A DNA stretch of 64,000 nt, from the NCBI RefSeq assembly GCF_004798585.1, contig NZ_PPXQ01000004.1, positions 62,001 to 126,000 on the forward strand, given 5' to 3'. Under the pieces are notes generated by a model. That model ran no database searches. It was not told where the DNA came from and saw nothing but the letters and a program-made list of their open reading frames with translations. Below are positions 18,497-26,981 of the stretch, one piece after another (the stretch's first letter is position 1; every line of letters begins with the position of its first letter). The position numbers and the translations under genes are program-made. Source of the stretch: Massilia sp. Mn16-1_5. Lineage in GTDB: Bacteria > Pseudomonadota > Gammaproteobacteria > Burkholderiales > Burkholderiaceae_D.

Positions 18497-21250
18497 ATGA
18501 CCCCATTCCAAGTCAAGCCGATCTGCGCCGCCATCATGCTGATGACGGCATACGGGGCGCCCGCGCTGGCGCAGACCACCGATACCGCCGGCACCGACGC
18601 CGCAGCCCAGCCCGCGCCCGCCGTGGTCCAGGTCACCGGGATGCGCCAGGCCCTGCGCTCGGCCGAGGCGATCAAGCGCGATTCGCTGCAGGTGGTCGAC
18701 GCCATCAACGCAGACGACATCGGCAAGTTCCCCGACCGCCAGGCCGGCGACGCGCTGCAGCGCGTGGCCGGCGTGCAGGTCGGGCGCGACCGCGGCCAGA
18801 CCGACGTGGTGATCATCCGTGGCCTGCGCGACGTCGCCACCACCTTCGACGGCAACGAGATCTTCACCGCCGCCGGGCGCCGCCTGTCCTACCAGGACCT
18901 GCCGGTGCAGTCGATCGGCGGCATGGAAGTCTACAAGTCGGCGACCGCCAACCAGTTCGAAGGGGGCATTGCCGGCGCCGTCAACATCCGCCTGCGTTCG
19001 CCTTTCGATGCCAAGGGCCGTACCGCCTCCGGCTACATCGAGGACCGCATCAACAAGACCAACGGCAGCAGCGAGACGGAGAACAAGCACAATCCGGGCG
19101 CCGGCTTCCTGTTCAGCGATCGCTGGCAAACCGGCATGGGCGAGATGGGCGCCCTGATCGACGTCACCTTCAAGCGCGACGATTATGCCTATCCGGTCCA
19201 ATGGGTGGACCGGCCGACCAATGTCTTCTCGGTGCGCCCGGACGGCACCGCGACCCGCATCGGCAACACGCCGCCCTTCGCGGCGGCGCCGGGCGAGGTG
19301 CTGGGCCAGCTGCCGAACATCGGCGGCGTCTACTACAACGGCAAGCGCAAGCGCGAAAGCATCCACGGGGCCTTCGGTTGGAAGATCAACCCGAACCTGG
19401 AAGCGAGCGCGCAATACCTGGGCATGGGCTACCAGGGCCGCAATGCGGTCAACTACATTCTCGACATCGTCACCTGGGCGCCACGTCTCACCAACGTGGT
19501 GCTGGCGCCGCAGGGTGCCCATTGCAGCACGCCGCTGGGCACGATCTGCCCGATCCTGTCGGCGAATGCCGCTGCCGCCCAGTTCAGCCCCAACGCCTAC
19601 GACTGGGACCCGTACACCGCGACCAGCACCTGGGGCGAGAACGAGCGTACCAACACCCATTACCTCGACCTCGGCCTGAAGTATTCGGACGGTCCGCTGA
19701 CCGTCAATTCGCACCTGGCCTATACCCGCTCGAAGTTCGTCAACGACACCGTCATCGTCGACCAGCAGATTCCGGGCGCCAGCTCCAGCGTATACGCCTA
19801 TGGCGACGACGGCCACGGCGGCTACACCTCCGTGACGACACCGACCAGCGCCAACGCCTTGCGCGACCCGAGCCAGTTCGTGCTGCGCGGCCTGGTGCAG
19901 AACTGGAACGAGCAGTCCGGCAGCCAGTTCCAGTGGCGCTCCGACGCCACCTACCGACTCGGCGGCGACAACTTCTTCACGGCCCTGTTGGGTGGCATCC
20001 GCCTGTCCTCGCGCAAGGCCAGCTACCACGGCGCGGAGGGGCACTCCGACTTCAGCGGCGCGGTCCGCCCGACCCCGGTCGGCACCTTCGGCGAGTCCTT
20101 CGAGCAGCTGGTGCCGGGCATCGACCGCCTCGGCGGCCCCTGGTACACGCCCGCGTCGGACTTCCTGATCGACCGGGCCGACGCCGTCCGTAATGCCTAT
20201 GGCGCGCCGAACGGCCGGGTGCCGGACGACCCGACCCGCCTGTTCGAGCAGCGCGAGCGCAGCGCCACCCTGTACCTCTCCGGCCGCTGGAAGACGAACC
20301 TGGCCGGGGTGTCGGTGGAGGGCGAGGCCGGCGCGCGCGTGGTGCGCCTGAACCGCAAACTGCGCGGCCAGAGCCGGATCGGCGACGTGGTGAGCGACGT
20401 CGACCTCTCGACCTCCGAGACCAATGTGCTGCCGAGCGTATCGGCGATCGTGTCCTGGACCGAGCAGTGGCAGTCGCACCTTTCCGCCGGCAAGACCATC
20501 ACCCGTCCGGGCTTTCGCGAGATGAATCCGGCGCTGTCGCTGGTTCCGCCGACCGTGAATGCGCCCGGCAGCGGCAGCGCCGGCAACCCGAACCTCGATC
20601 CGACCAAGTCGACCAACCTCGACGCCACGCTCGAGTATTATTTTGCGAAGAACGGCTTCGCCCAGGTTGCGCTGTTCCACCGCGATATCGACGGCTACCT
20701 GCAGAACTTTACCCAGGACGAATCGATCGGCGGGCAGACTTACCGCGTCTCGCGCCCGCAGAACTCGGGCAAGGGTACGCTCAAGGGGATGGAATTCACG
20801 ACCCAGAAGTTCTTCGACTTCCTGCCCGGCCCCTGGAGCAACTTCGGCGCCCAGTTCAACTACACCTGGACCGATGGCGAGAACGAAACCAAGACGAGCC
20901 TGAACAGCAGCGCATTCACGAAGACACGCCTGATCGACGTCGCCAGGAACAGCTGGAATCTCGCATTGCTGTACGAGGGCCATGGCATCACGGGCCGCCT
21001 GGCCGCCACCCGCCGCGGGGATTACGTCGAACAGATCGCCGAGGCGCCCTTCGACCAGGACCGCGTGGTCAAGGCCACGACCTTCGTGGACCTGAGTATC
21101 GGCTACGAGCTCAATCGCAACCTGTCGCTGCACTTCGACGGCATCAACCTGACGAACGCGAAGTACGAAAGCTCGCTCGGCCCTTACCAGCCGCGCGACA
21201 TTCGCTACAACTCGGCTACCTATGGCCTAAGTCTTCGCTATAAGCTGTAA
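18497..21250 (+). CDS. TonB-dependent receptor, oligosaccharide-uptake type
   Basis: A 917-residue outer-membrane transporter: signal peptide (to about ALAQ at residue 25), plug domain about 45-190 (VDAINADDIGKFPDRQAGDALQR), then a 22-strand barrel ending in the aromatic-type terminus SLRYKL. The conserved VVDAINADDIGKFPD plug opening marks the Xanthomonas/Caulobacter-type receptors used for plant glycans. It lies between the ABC importer and a second GH43, so it most likely brings the oligosaccharide across the outer membrane. No STN or FecR signalling domain is present. Confidence 0.92.
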   Translation: MTPFQVKPICAAIMLMTAYGAPALAQTTDTAGTDAAAQPAPAVVQVTGMRQALRSAEAIKRDSLQVVDAINADDIGKFPDRQAGDALQRVAGVQVGRDRGQTDVVIIRGLRDVATTFDGNEIFTAAGRRLSYQDLPVQSIGGMEVYKSATANQFEGGIAGAVNIRLRSPFDAKGRTASGYIEDRINKTNGSSETENKHNPGAGFLFSDRWQTGMGEMGALIDVTFKRDDYAYPVQWVDRPTNVFSVRPDGTATRIGNTPPFAAAPGEVLGQLPNIGGVYYNGKRKRESIHGAFGWKINPNLEASAQYLGMGYQGRNAVNYILDIVTWAPRLTNVVLAPQGAHCSTPLGTICPILSANAAAAQFSPNAYDWDPYTATSTWGENERTNTHYLDLGLKYSDGPLTVNSHLAYTRSKFVNDTVIVDQQIPGASSSVYAYGDDGHGGYTSVTTPTSANALRDPSQFVLRGLVQNWNEQSGSQFQWRSDATYRLGGDNFFTALLGGIRLSSRKASYHGAEGHSDFSGAVRPTPVGTFGESFEQLVPGIDRLGGPWYTPASDFLIDRADAVRNAYGAPNGRVPDDPTRLFEQRERSATLYLSGRWKTNLAGVSVEGEAGARVVRLNRKLRGQSRIGDVVSDVDLSTSETNVLPSVSAIVSWTEQWQSHLSAGKTITRPGFREMNPALSLVPPTVNAPGSGSAGNPNLDPTKSTNLDATLEYYFAKNGFAQVALFHRDIDGYLQNFTQDESIGGQTYRVSRPQNSGKGTLKGMEFTTQKFFDFLPGPWSNFGAQFNYTWTDGENETKTSLNSSAFTKTRLIDVARNSWNLALLYEGHGITGRLAATRRGDYVEQIAEAPFDQDRVVKATTFVDLSIGYELNRNLSLHFDGINLTNAKYESSLGPYQPRDIRYNSATYGLSLRYKL

Positions 21251-21263
21251 AAGGGAGGCGCGC

Positions 21264-22223
21264 TTGGCACGCACGTACCAGAATCCGGTTTATCCGGATA
21301 CCATGGCCGATCCCTTCGTTCTCAAGCACGAAGGGGTTTATTACGCCTACGGCACTGGCCCGGGCGGAACGGACGGCCGCCAGGTGCCGGTGCTGCGCTC
21401 GCGCGACCTGGTCGACTGGGAGCCGCTCGGCCACGCGCTCCTGCCGAACGGCGCCGCGCACTACTGGGCGCCGGAAGTGGCCTTCCACGAAGGGCGCTTC
21501 TACATGTACTACTCCTCGGGTTCGGCCGACGAGGGCACGGACCAGAAGCTGCGCGTGGCGGTGTCCGACGATCCGGCCGGCCCCTTTGCCGACACCGGCG
21601 CCATCCTCGTGCCCGACCAGGCGTTCTCGATCGACGCCCATCCCTATCGGCACACGGACGGCGAGTGGTACCTGTACTACTGTGTCGACTTCCTCGAGCT
21701 TGCGGACGACCACCGGATCGGCACCGGCATCGTGGTCGACCGCCTGCTGGACATGAGCACGCTGGCGGGCAATCCGCAGGTGGTGGTGCGTCCGCACCAG
21801 GACTGGCACGTGTTCCGAAAGGGCCGCAGCATGTACGGCGGCGTCTACGACTGGCACACGGTGGAGGGCGCGTCCGTGCTGGTGCATGAAGGCCAGGTCC
21901 ACTGCTTTTACAGCGGTGGGGCCTGGGAGCGCGAGAACTATGGTGTCAGCTATGTGGTCGCCGAACATCCGCTCGGACCGTATCGCCGCCCCGAAGGCGG
22001 GCACGAGGCGCTGCTGATGCGCAGCCGGCCCGGCGCCGTCATCGGCCCCGGCCACAATTCCTTCACGACCTCGCCCGACGGCAGCCAGACCTGGATCGTC
22101 TACCACGCCTGGGACGTGGGGCAGACGGCACGGCGCATGTGCATCGACCGGCTGGACTGGGAGGACGGTCGGCCGGTCACCGCCGGTCCGACGCACGGAC
22201 CGCAGGAAGCCCCAAGCGGCTGA
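21264..22223 (+). CDS. GH43-family glycoside hydrolase, cytoplasmic
   Basis: A 319-residue GH43-type beta-propeller without signal peptide, so it acts inside the cell. Motifs include NPVYPDTMADPFVL (base region), HYWAPEVAFHEGRFYMYY and FSIDAHPY (pKa modulator). It starts at TTG 21264, which follows a strong AAGGGAGG site (21251-21258) and fits the family's N-terminus. It is 13 bp after the receptor gene. It likely hydrolyses imported arabino- or xylo-oligosaccharides, complementing the lipoprotein GH43. Confidence 0.87.
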   Translation: MARTYQNPVYPDTMADPFVLKHEGVYYAYGTGPGGTDGRQVPVLRSRDLVDWEPLGHALLPNGAAHYWAPEVAFHEGRFYMYYSSGSADEGTDQKLRVAVSDDPAGPFADTGAILVPDQAFSIDAHPYRHTDGEWYLYYCVDFLELADDHRIGTGIVVDRLLDMSTLAGNPQVVVRPHQDWHVFRKGRSMYGGVYDWHTVEGASVLVHEGQVHCFYSGGAWERENYGVSYVVAEHPLGPYRRPEGGHEALLMRSRPGAVIGPGHNSFTTSPDGSQTWIVYHAWDVGQTARRMCIDRLDWEDGRPVTAGPTHGPQEAPSG

Positions 22224-22296
22224 ACCTCTTCACACTGGCAGGTGCGCAGGCCGCCGGAGCGGCGCATAATGCTCGTGTTACCCGAGGAGGAAACAG

Positions 22297-23901
22297 ATGC
22301 GCGACGCAATCGTGATCGGAGGGGGCCACAACGGCCTGGTCTGCGCCTTCTACCTGGCCCGCGCCGGGCTGAAGGTGACCGTGCTGGAGGCGCGCCAGGT
22401 GGTCGGCGGCGCCGCCGTCACCGAGGAATTCCACCCGGGTTTCCGTAACTCGGTCGCCGCCTATACGGTCTCGCTGCTGAACCCGAAGGTGATTCGCGAC
22501 ATGGACCTGGCTGCGCATGGCCTGCGCATCGTCGAGCGGCCCCTGTCCAACTTCCTGCCGCTCGAGGACGATCGCTACCTCAAGATCGGTGCCGGCCGCA
22601 CCCAGGCCGAGGTGGCGAAGTTCTCCGAACGCGACGCCGCGCGCCTGGAGCCCTACAACAGCCACCTCGACAGCGCGGCCGACCTGCTGCGCGAACTGGT
22701 GCTGCAGACGCCGCCGAACCGGGTGCAGGGCAGCTGGCTCGCGGCGCTTCCGGAACTGATCAAGGCCGGCAAGCTGGGCAACCGGATGCGCGCGCTCTCG
22801 CTGTCCTCCCAGCGCGAGCTGCTCGACCTGTTCACCAAATCCGCCGGCGACTACCTCGACGGCTGGTTCGAGAGCGCGCCGATCAAGGCGGTGTACGGCT
22901 TCGACAGTGTGGTCGGCAACTACGCCAGTCCCTATGCGCCGGGTTCGGCCTACGTGCTGCTGCACCACGTGTTCGGGGAGGTCAACGGCAAGAAGGGCGC
23001 CTGGGGCCACGCGATCGGCGGCATGGGCGCGATCACCCAGGCCATGGCCAGGGCAGTGCAGCAGCTCGGCGTGGAGATCCGCACCGGCTGCGCGGTGCAG
23101 GAGGTGCTGCTGGAGAAAAGCAGCGCCAGCGGCGTCGTCACCGCGAAGGGCGAGCGACTCGCTGCGCGCGTGGTGGTGTCGAACCTGAATCCGCGTCTCC
23201 TCTACACGAAGCTGGTCGACCCCGGCGCGCTGCCCGGCGACTTCCTGCGCCGCATGCAGGCCTGGCGCTGCGGGTCCGGCACCTTCCGCATGAACGTCGC
23301 GCTGTCCGAGCTGCCCAGCTTCCGCTGCCTGCCCGGCCTGGAACCGGCCGAGCACCACGGCAGCGGCATCATCCTCGCGCCCAGCCTGCAGTACATGGAG
23401 CGCGCTTACCACGACGCCCGTAGCTTCGGTTGGTCGCGCGAACCGATCGTCGAGATGCTGATTCCATCCACCCTGGATCCGACCCTGGCGCCCCCGGGGC
23501 AGCACGTGGCGAGCCTGTTTTGCCAGCACGTTGCGCCGCAGCTGCCCGACGGGGCCAGCTGGGACGACCACCGTGAGGAAGTAGCCGACCTGATGATAGA
23601 GACGGTCGATCGATGGGCGCCGAACTTCAAGCGCTCGGTTATCGGCCGGCAGATCATGAGTCCCCTCGACCTCGAGCGGACCTTCGGCCTGGTCGGCGGC
23701 GACATTTTTCACGGCGCGTTGGGACTGGACCAGTTGTTCGCGGCGCGTCCGATACTGGGACATGCGGACTACCGCGGCCCGATTGCCGGCCTATACACCT
23801 GCGGCTCGGGCACCCATCCGGGTGGCGGCGTTACCGGCGCGCCGGGCCACAACGCCGCGCGCGAGATCTTGCGCGACTTCGGCCGGCGCCGGGCCGCCTG
23901 A
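22297..23901 (+). CDS. FAD-dependent oxidoreductase, PYROXD2/phytoene desaturase-like
   Basis: A 534-residue amine-oxidase/desaturase fold protein. The N-terminus has the FAD motif VIGGGHNGLVCAFYLARAG followed by VVGGAAVTEEFHPGFRNS; the C-terminus has GSGTHPGGGVTGAPGHNAA, the pattern of bacterial relatives of human PYROXD2. There is no carotenoid gene cluster here, so a phytoene desaturase role is unlikely; the physiological substrate is unknown. It starts after CGAGGAGG. The stop TGA overlaps the upstream edge of the amidohydrolase gene, so the two are probably co-expressed. Confidence 0.85.
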   Translation: MRDAIVIGGGHNGLVCAFYLARAGLKVTVLEARQVVGGAAVTEEFHPGFRNSVAAYTVSLLNPKVIRDMDLAAHGLRIVERPLSNFLPLEDDRYLKIGAGRTQAEVAKFSERDAARLEPYNSHLDSAADLLRELVLQTPPNRVQGSWLAALPELIKAGKLGNRMRALSLSSQRELLDLFTKSAGDYLDGWFESAPIKAVYGFDSVVGNYASPYAPGSAYVLLHHVFGEVNGKKGAWGHAIGGMGAITQAMARAVQQLGVEIRTGCAVQEVLLEKSSASGVVTAKGERLAARVVVSNLNPRLLYTKLVDPGALPGDFLRRMQAWRCGSGTFRMNVALSELPSFRCLPGLEPAEHHGSGIILAPSLQYMERAYHDARSFGWSREPIVEMLIPSTLDPTLAPPGQHVASLFCQHVAPQLPDGASWDDHREEVADLMIETVDRWAPNFKRSVIGRQIMSPLDLERTFGLVGGDIFHGALGLDQLFAARPILGHADYRGPIAGLYTCGSGTHPGGGVTGAPGHNAAREILRDFGRRRAA

Positions 23902-23902
23902 G

Positions 23903-25684
23903 ATGCTGCGGCGCGCACTGTTGCTGTTGCTGCTGTGCGCAAGCGCCGCGTCAGGCGCGGCGCAAGGTCCTGCCGATCTGGTCTACCGCAATGGCGCCGT
24001 CCATACGCTCGACAGCGCGGACAGCGTGCGCCAGGCGCTGGCCGTACGTGCGGGACGCATCGTGTATGTCGGCGACAATGGCGGCGCCGCTGCCCTGGTT
24101 GGCAAGCGCACGCGTGTGGTCGATCTGCAAGGCCGCATGCTGATGCCGGGCCTGGTCGACGCCCACATGCATCCACAATCGGGCGGGAGCCGGCTGCTGA
24201 ACTGCAGCCTGGACTACCAGCGCCTGACGGTTGACGAGCTCCAGACGCGCATCCGCGCCTGCCTTGCACGCGACAAACACCAGGACCCGCGCCGCTGGCT
24301 GGTCGTGGTCAACTGGTTCCAGCAGGGCATGCAGCCGGAAGGCGCGTCCGTTACCGCGGCGACGCTGGACGCGCTCGGCACGAAACGTCCGATCCTGGTG
24401 CGCTCCTCCTTCGGGCACTCGGTCCAGCTCAATTCGAGGGGCATCGCGCTGGCCGGCATCCGGCAGGAGACGCCCGATCCGCCCGGCGGAAAGATCGTGC
24501 GCGACGCCGCCGGCCGCGCGACCGGCCTGCTCGAAGACGCCGCGCAGGATCTTGCGATGCGCCTGCTGCCGCCGCTGAGCGTGGCGGAAAACCTGGCGGC
24601 CTCGCGCGCGGCGCTGGCGGCAATGCGCGCGCAGGGCATCACCAGTTTCCTCGATGCCTGGACCGACCCGGAGACGATGACGGCCTTCAGGACGCTGCAG
24701 CGGCAGGGCAAGCTGACGGCGCGCGCCCACTTCGCGGTGCTGATCGACCTCGACAAAGGGGCAACGCCGAAAAGCGCAGTTGCGGACTTACTCGCGCAAA
24801 AACGCCGGTTCGACCAGGGGACGATCAGGACGGCGCCCTCGCTGCAGGTCCGCCACGCCAAGCTGTTCATGGATGGCGTGATCGCCGCGCCCGCGTTCAC
24901 CGGCGCCATGCTCGAACCCTACCTGGTCAACAAGGGCACGGCGGAGCAGCCCGACTGGCAGCCGGGCGAAAGTAGCGGGCCAAATAGCTATTTCAGCGCC
25001 GAGGCCTTGCGCGCCACGCTGGTCGAGCTGGCAAGATGGAAGATCGATCCGCACATCCATGCCGACGGCGACCGCGCGGTGCGCGATTCGCTCGATGCGA
25101 TCGACTGGCTGCGCACACTCAAGCAGGGCAGGGATGTGCGGCCGGCGCTGGCCCACGCCGAAATCGTCGCGCCGTCCGACTATCCGCGCTTCGCCGCGCT
25201 CGGCGTGACGCCCGTGCTCTCCTTCCAGTGGGCCAAGCCGGCGCCCGACACTGTCGGCGCGCTGCGCGACTACCTCGGCCCGACCCGCCATGCCTTGGTC
25301 GAGCCGCAGGCGCTGCTGCAGAGCGCCGGTGCCCGTATTGCCTACGGCAGCGACTGGCCCGTCGACCCGCTGAACGCCTGGTTCGCGCTGAAGGTGGCCG
25401 TGACCCGCAGTGCCGCGCCGGATGCGGGACCGGAATTCGCCGGCCGGTTGACGGCGCAGCCCGGCATGCCGCGCGCCGCCGCGCTGCGCGCCGCGACCAT
25501 CGATGCGGCCTGGACCCTGCGCCAGGAAACGCAGGTCGGCTCGCTGGAGGTCGGCAAGCTGGCCGACTTCATTGTCCTCGACCGCAACTACTTCACCATT
25601 CCCGCCGAGGACATCGCCCGCATCCGGGTGCTGCAGACGGTCGTCGGAGGCAAGCGCGTGTACCAGGCCGGCGAACTGCGCTAG
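23903..25684 (+). CDS. Periplasmic amidohydrolase (YtcJ-like metal-dependent hydrolase)
   Basis: A 593-residue amidohydrolase-superfamily protein. The ATG at 23903 gives a clear Sec signal (MLRRALLLLLLCASAASGA), so it is exported. Metal-binding and active-site features are VDAHMHPQ near the N-terminus, HIHADGDRAV in the middle and YGSDWPVDPLNA near the end. Members of this YtcJ-like group hydrolyse amides or act on N-acyl compounds, but few are characterised. It begins 1 bp after the FAD oxidoreductase and is likely in the same transcript. Longer upstream frame overlaps that gene and is rejected. Confidence 0.86.
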   Translation: MLRRALLLLLLCASAASGAAQGPADLVYRNGAVHTLDSADSVRQALAVRAGRIVYVGDNGGAAALVGKRTRVVDLQGRMLMPGLVDAHMHPQSGGSRLLNCSLDYQRLTVDELQTRIRACLARDKHQDPRRWLVVVNWFQQGMQPEGASVTAATLDALGTKRPILVRSSFGHSVQLNSRGIALAGIRQETPDPPGGKIVRDAAGRATGLLEDAAQDLAMRLLPPLSVAENLAASRAALAAMRAQGITSFLDAWTDPETMTAFRTLQRQGKLTARAHFAVLIDLDKGATPKSAVADLLAQKRRFDQGTIRTAPSLQVRHAKLFMDGVIAAPAFTGAMLEPYLVNKGTAEQPDWQPGESSGPNSYFSAEALRATLVELARWKIDPHIHADGDRAVRDSLDAIDWLRTLKQGRDVRPALAHAEIVAPSDYPRFAALGVTPVLSFQWAKPAPDTVGALRDYLGPTRHALVEPQALLQSAGARIAYGSDWPVDPLNAWFALKVAVTRSAAPDAGPEFAGRLTAQPGMPRAAALRAATIDAAWTLRQETQVGSLEVGKLADFIVLDRNYFTIPAEDIARIRVLQTVVGGKRVYQAGELR

Positions 25685-25691
25685 CGCCCGG

Positions 25692-25730
25692 TGTTGGGTG
25701 CGGCCCACCACGTCGGGCGCGCACTGTTGG
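25692..25730 (+). promoter_or_regulatory. Candidate activator half-sites TGTTGG upstream of sigma-54 promoter 1
   Basis: TGTTGG occurs at 25692-25697 and 25725-25730, 76 and 43 bp before the -24 element. The same hexamer or its complement CCAACA recurs upstream of the other peptide promoters, so it could be the binding site of the sigma-54 activator encoded at 30044. Short and unproven. Confidence 0.3.
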
Positions 25731-25772
25731 TCCCGCCATCACGCCCGAATGCGTCACGCCCCGCACAAAACC

Positions 25773-25787
25773 TGGCACGCTCCATGC
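25773..25787 (+). promoter_or_regulatory. Sigma-54-type promoter 1
   Basis: TGGCACGCTCCATGC has GG and GC exactly 10 bp apart, as sigma-54 requires, and shares TGGCACGC with three other peptide promoters in the locus. The predicted transcription start is about 25799, 52 nt before the peptide gene at 25851. Confidence 0.7.
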
Positions 25788-25850
25788 ATCGCTGATGGCG
25801 AGCGCCAATCCGGCGTTCTTCCATTCAATCACCGCATCGAGGAGCACATC

Positions 25851-26066
25851 ATGAAAACCCTGCTGATCAAGGACCTGGCCATTGTCCAAGCGTCGGGCCA
25901 GACTAAGGCCGACTCCAGCCGTTCGCTGTCGCGCGCAGAAATGCGGCGCGTCCAGGGCGGCCGCGCCATCTCCGTGCTCGTCGACGGACGGCCCGGCGGC
26001 GTGGTCGACGACTTCCAGTTGGAGATGGCGATCTTCAAGGGCGACATCGGCGTGCGCGTCGTTTAG
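25851..26066 (+). CDS. Double-glycine-type leader peptide precursor 1
   Basis: A 71-residue small protein. It opens with MKTLLIKDLA, the same start as the peptide cluster at 32-36 kb, but its leader is longer: the GG is at residues 36-37 (MRRVQGG). The predicted core after GG is 34 residues, acidic/hydrophobic, and lacks cysteine. It follows GAGGAGC and a sigma-54-type promoter, and precedes the PPIase-transporter-activator operon. This placement suggests it is a substrate or signal for that transporter. No activity can be inferred. Confidence 0.75.
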   Translation: MKTLLIKDLAIVQASGQTKADSSRSLSRAEMRRVQGGRAISVLVDGRPGGVVDDFQLEMAIFKGDIGVRVV

Positions 26067-26093
26067 TCCGGCACAACGAGTACGCGCATCGAA

Positions 26094-26119
26094 CGCCCGC
26101 ACGGCCGGCCGTGCGGGCG
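26094..26119 (+). terminator. Strong hairpin between peptide 1 and the export operon
   Basis: CGCCCGCACGGCC and its exact reverse complement abut, giving an 11-bp GC stem with a 4-nt loop. It is followed by GAACAAATCC, not a T run, so it is more likely an attenuator or RNA-stabilising hairpin than a full terminator. It would make peptide 1 more abundant than the downstream machinery. Confidence 0.55.
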
Positions 26120-26187
26120 GAACAAATCCCCCGAATGGAAGTCCCATGCAAAGGGGGCACATCGACGAAACGTGTTGGGGAGAACCC

Positions 26188-26949
26188 ATGGCTGGGATCG
26201 TACGCATCGACGATGAAGTCATCGACACCGATTACTTCATCAGGACATTGAAGCTCACCGGACAGTTCGAGGGACTCGTCGAGCAGCTGGTGCGCGAGAA
26301 GCTGACCGTGCTGGCGGCCAGGAAGAGCGGCGTGCGCCCGGCGCCCGACGAAATCCAGGAGCGCGCCGACCAGTTCCGCCGCATCCAGGGCCTGCACCGG
26401 GCGGCCGACATGAACAACTACCTGGACGCACTCGGCATCAGCCTGGACGAATTCGAGGACTTCGTCACCGATGGCCTGGTCCACGAGAAGATGATGGAGC
26501 AGGTGTGCAGCACGCAGGCGGTCGAACAGTACTTCAAGCTCAATTCGCCGCGCTTCGACAGCGTCGAGATCAGCCATATCGTGCTCGATTCCGAGGGCAA
26601 GGCGAAGGAGATGATGTCGGCCCTCGGTGACGATCCCGACAGCTTCGCCGAGATGGTGGCCGAGCACTCGGTCGGCGAGGCGCGCGAGAACGGCGGCGTG
26701 ATCGGCCGTGTGCTGCGCGGTTCGCTCAGGCCCGACCTCGAGGCGCGCGTCTTCAATGCCGCGCCGGGCGACCTGCTCGGCCCGTTTCCCAGCGCCGACC
26801 GCACGCTGTTCGAAATCTACGCCGTGAACGCGCGCCATCCGGCCACGCTGGACGAGGAGACTGCAGTCGAGGTGCGGCGCCTGCTGCGCGAGGAATGGCT
26901 GGCGGCGCGCGCCCAGGAACACATCATCGAGGCCGTCACGGTGCGCTAA
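26188..26949 (+). CDS. Parvulin-type peptidyl-prolyl isomerase (PpiC/SurA-like) of the export locus
   Basis: A 253-residue protein with a helical SurA-like N-terminal part (about residues 10-115) and a parvulin/PpiC rotamase domain (about 118-215, from VEISHIVLD to GPFPSADRTLFEIY with the family's NGGVIGRVLRG). There is no signal peptide or membrane helix, unusual for this family, so it should act in the cytoplasm, perhaps holding leader peptides for the transporter. The ATG at 26188 follows GGGGAG; in-frame upstream codons lack such a site. It is 32 bp before the C39 ABC transporter. PPIase-C39 transporter pairs are also known from cyanobacterial peptide-export loci. Confidence 0.85.
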   Translation: MAGIVRIDDEVIDTDYFIRTLKLTGQFEGLVEQLVREKLTVLAARKSGVRPAPDEIQERADQFRRIQGLHRAADMNNYLDALGISLDEFEDFVTDGLVHEKMMEQVCSTQAVEQYFKLNSPRFDSVEISHIVLDSEGKAKEMMSALGDDPDSFAEMVAEHSVGEARENGGVIGRVLRGSLRPDLEARVFNAAPGDLLGPFPSADRTLFEIYAVNARHPATLDEETAVEVRRLLREEWLAARAQEHIIEAVTVR

Positions 26950-26981
26950 GCGTGCGCTGACCACTGGCGCATCCCTTCTCC

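Noticed and set aside
18497-22223. Bacteroidetes-type polysaccharide utilisation locus (SusC/SusD)
   Set aside because: There is a TonB receptor but no SusD-like lipoprotein, and an ABC importer is present; the receptor is of the proteobacterial type.
22297-23901. Phytoene desaturase for carotenoid synthesis
   Set aside because: No crtB, crtE or other carotenoid gene is nearby, and the C-terminus matches PYROXD2-like proteins better.
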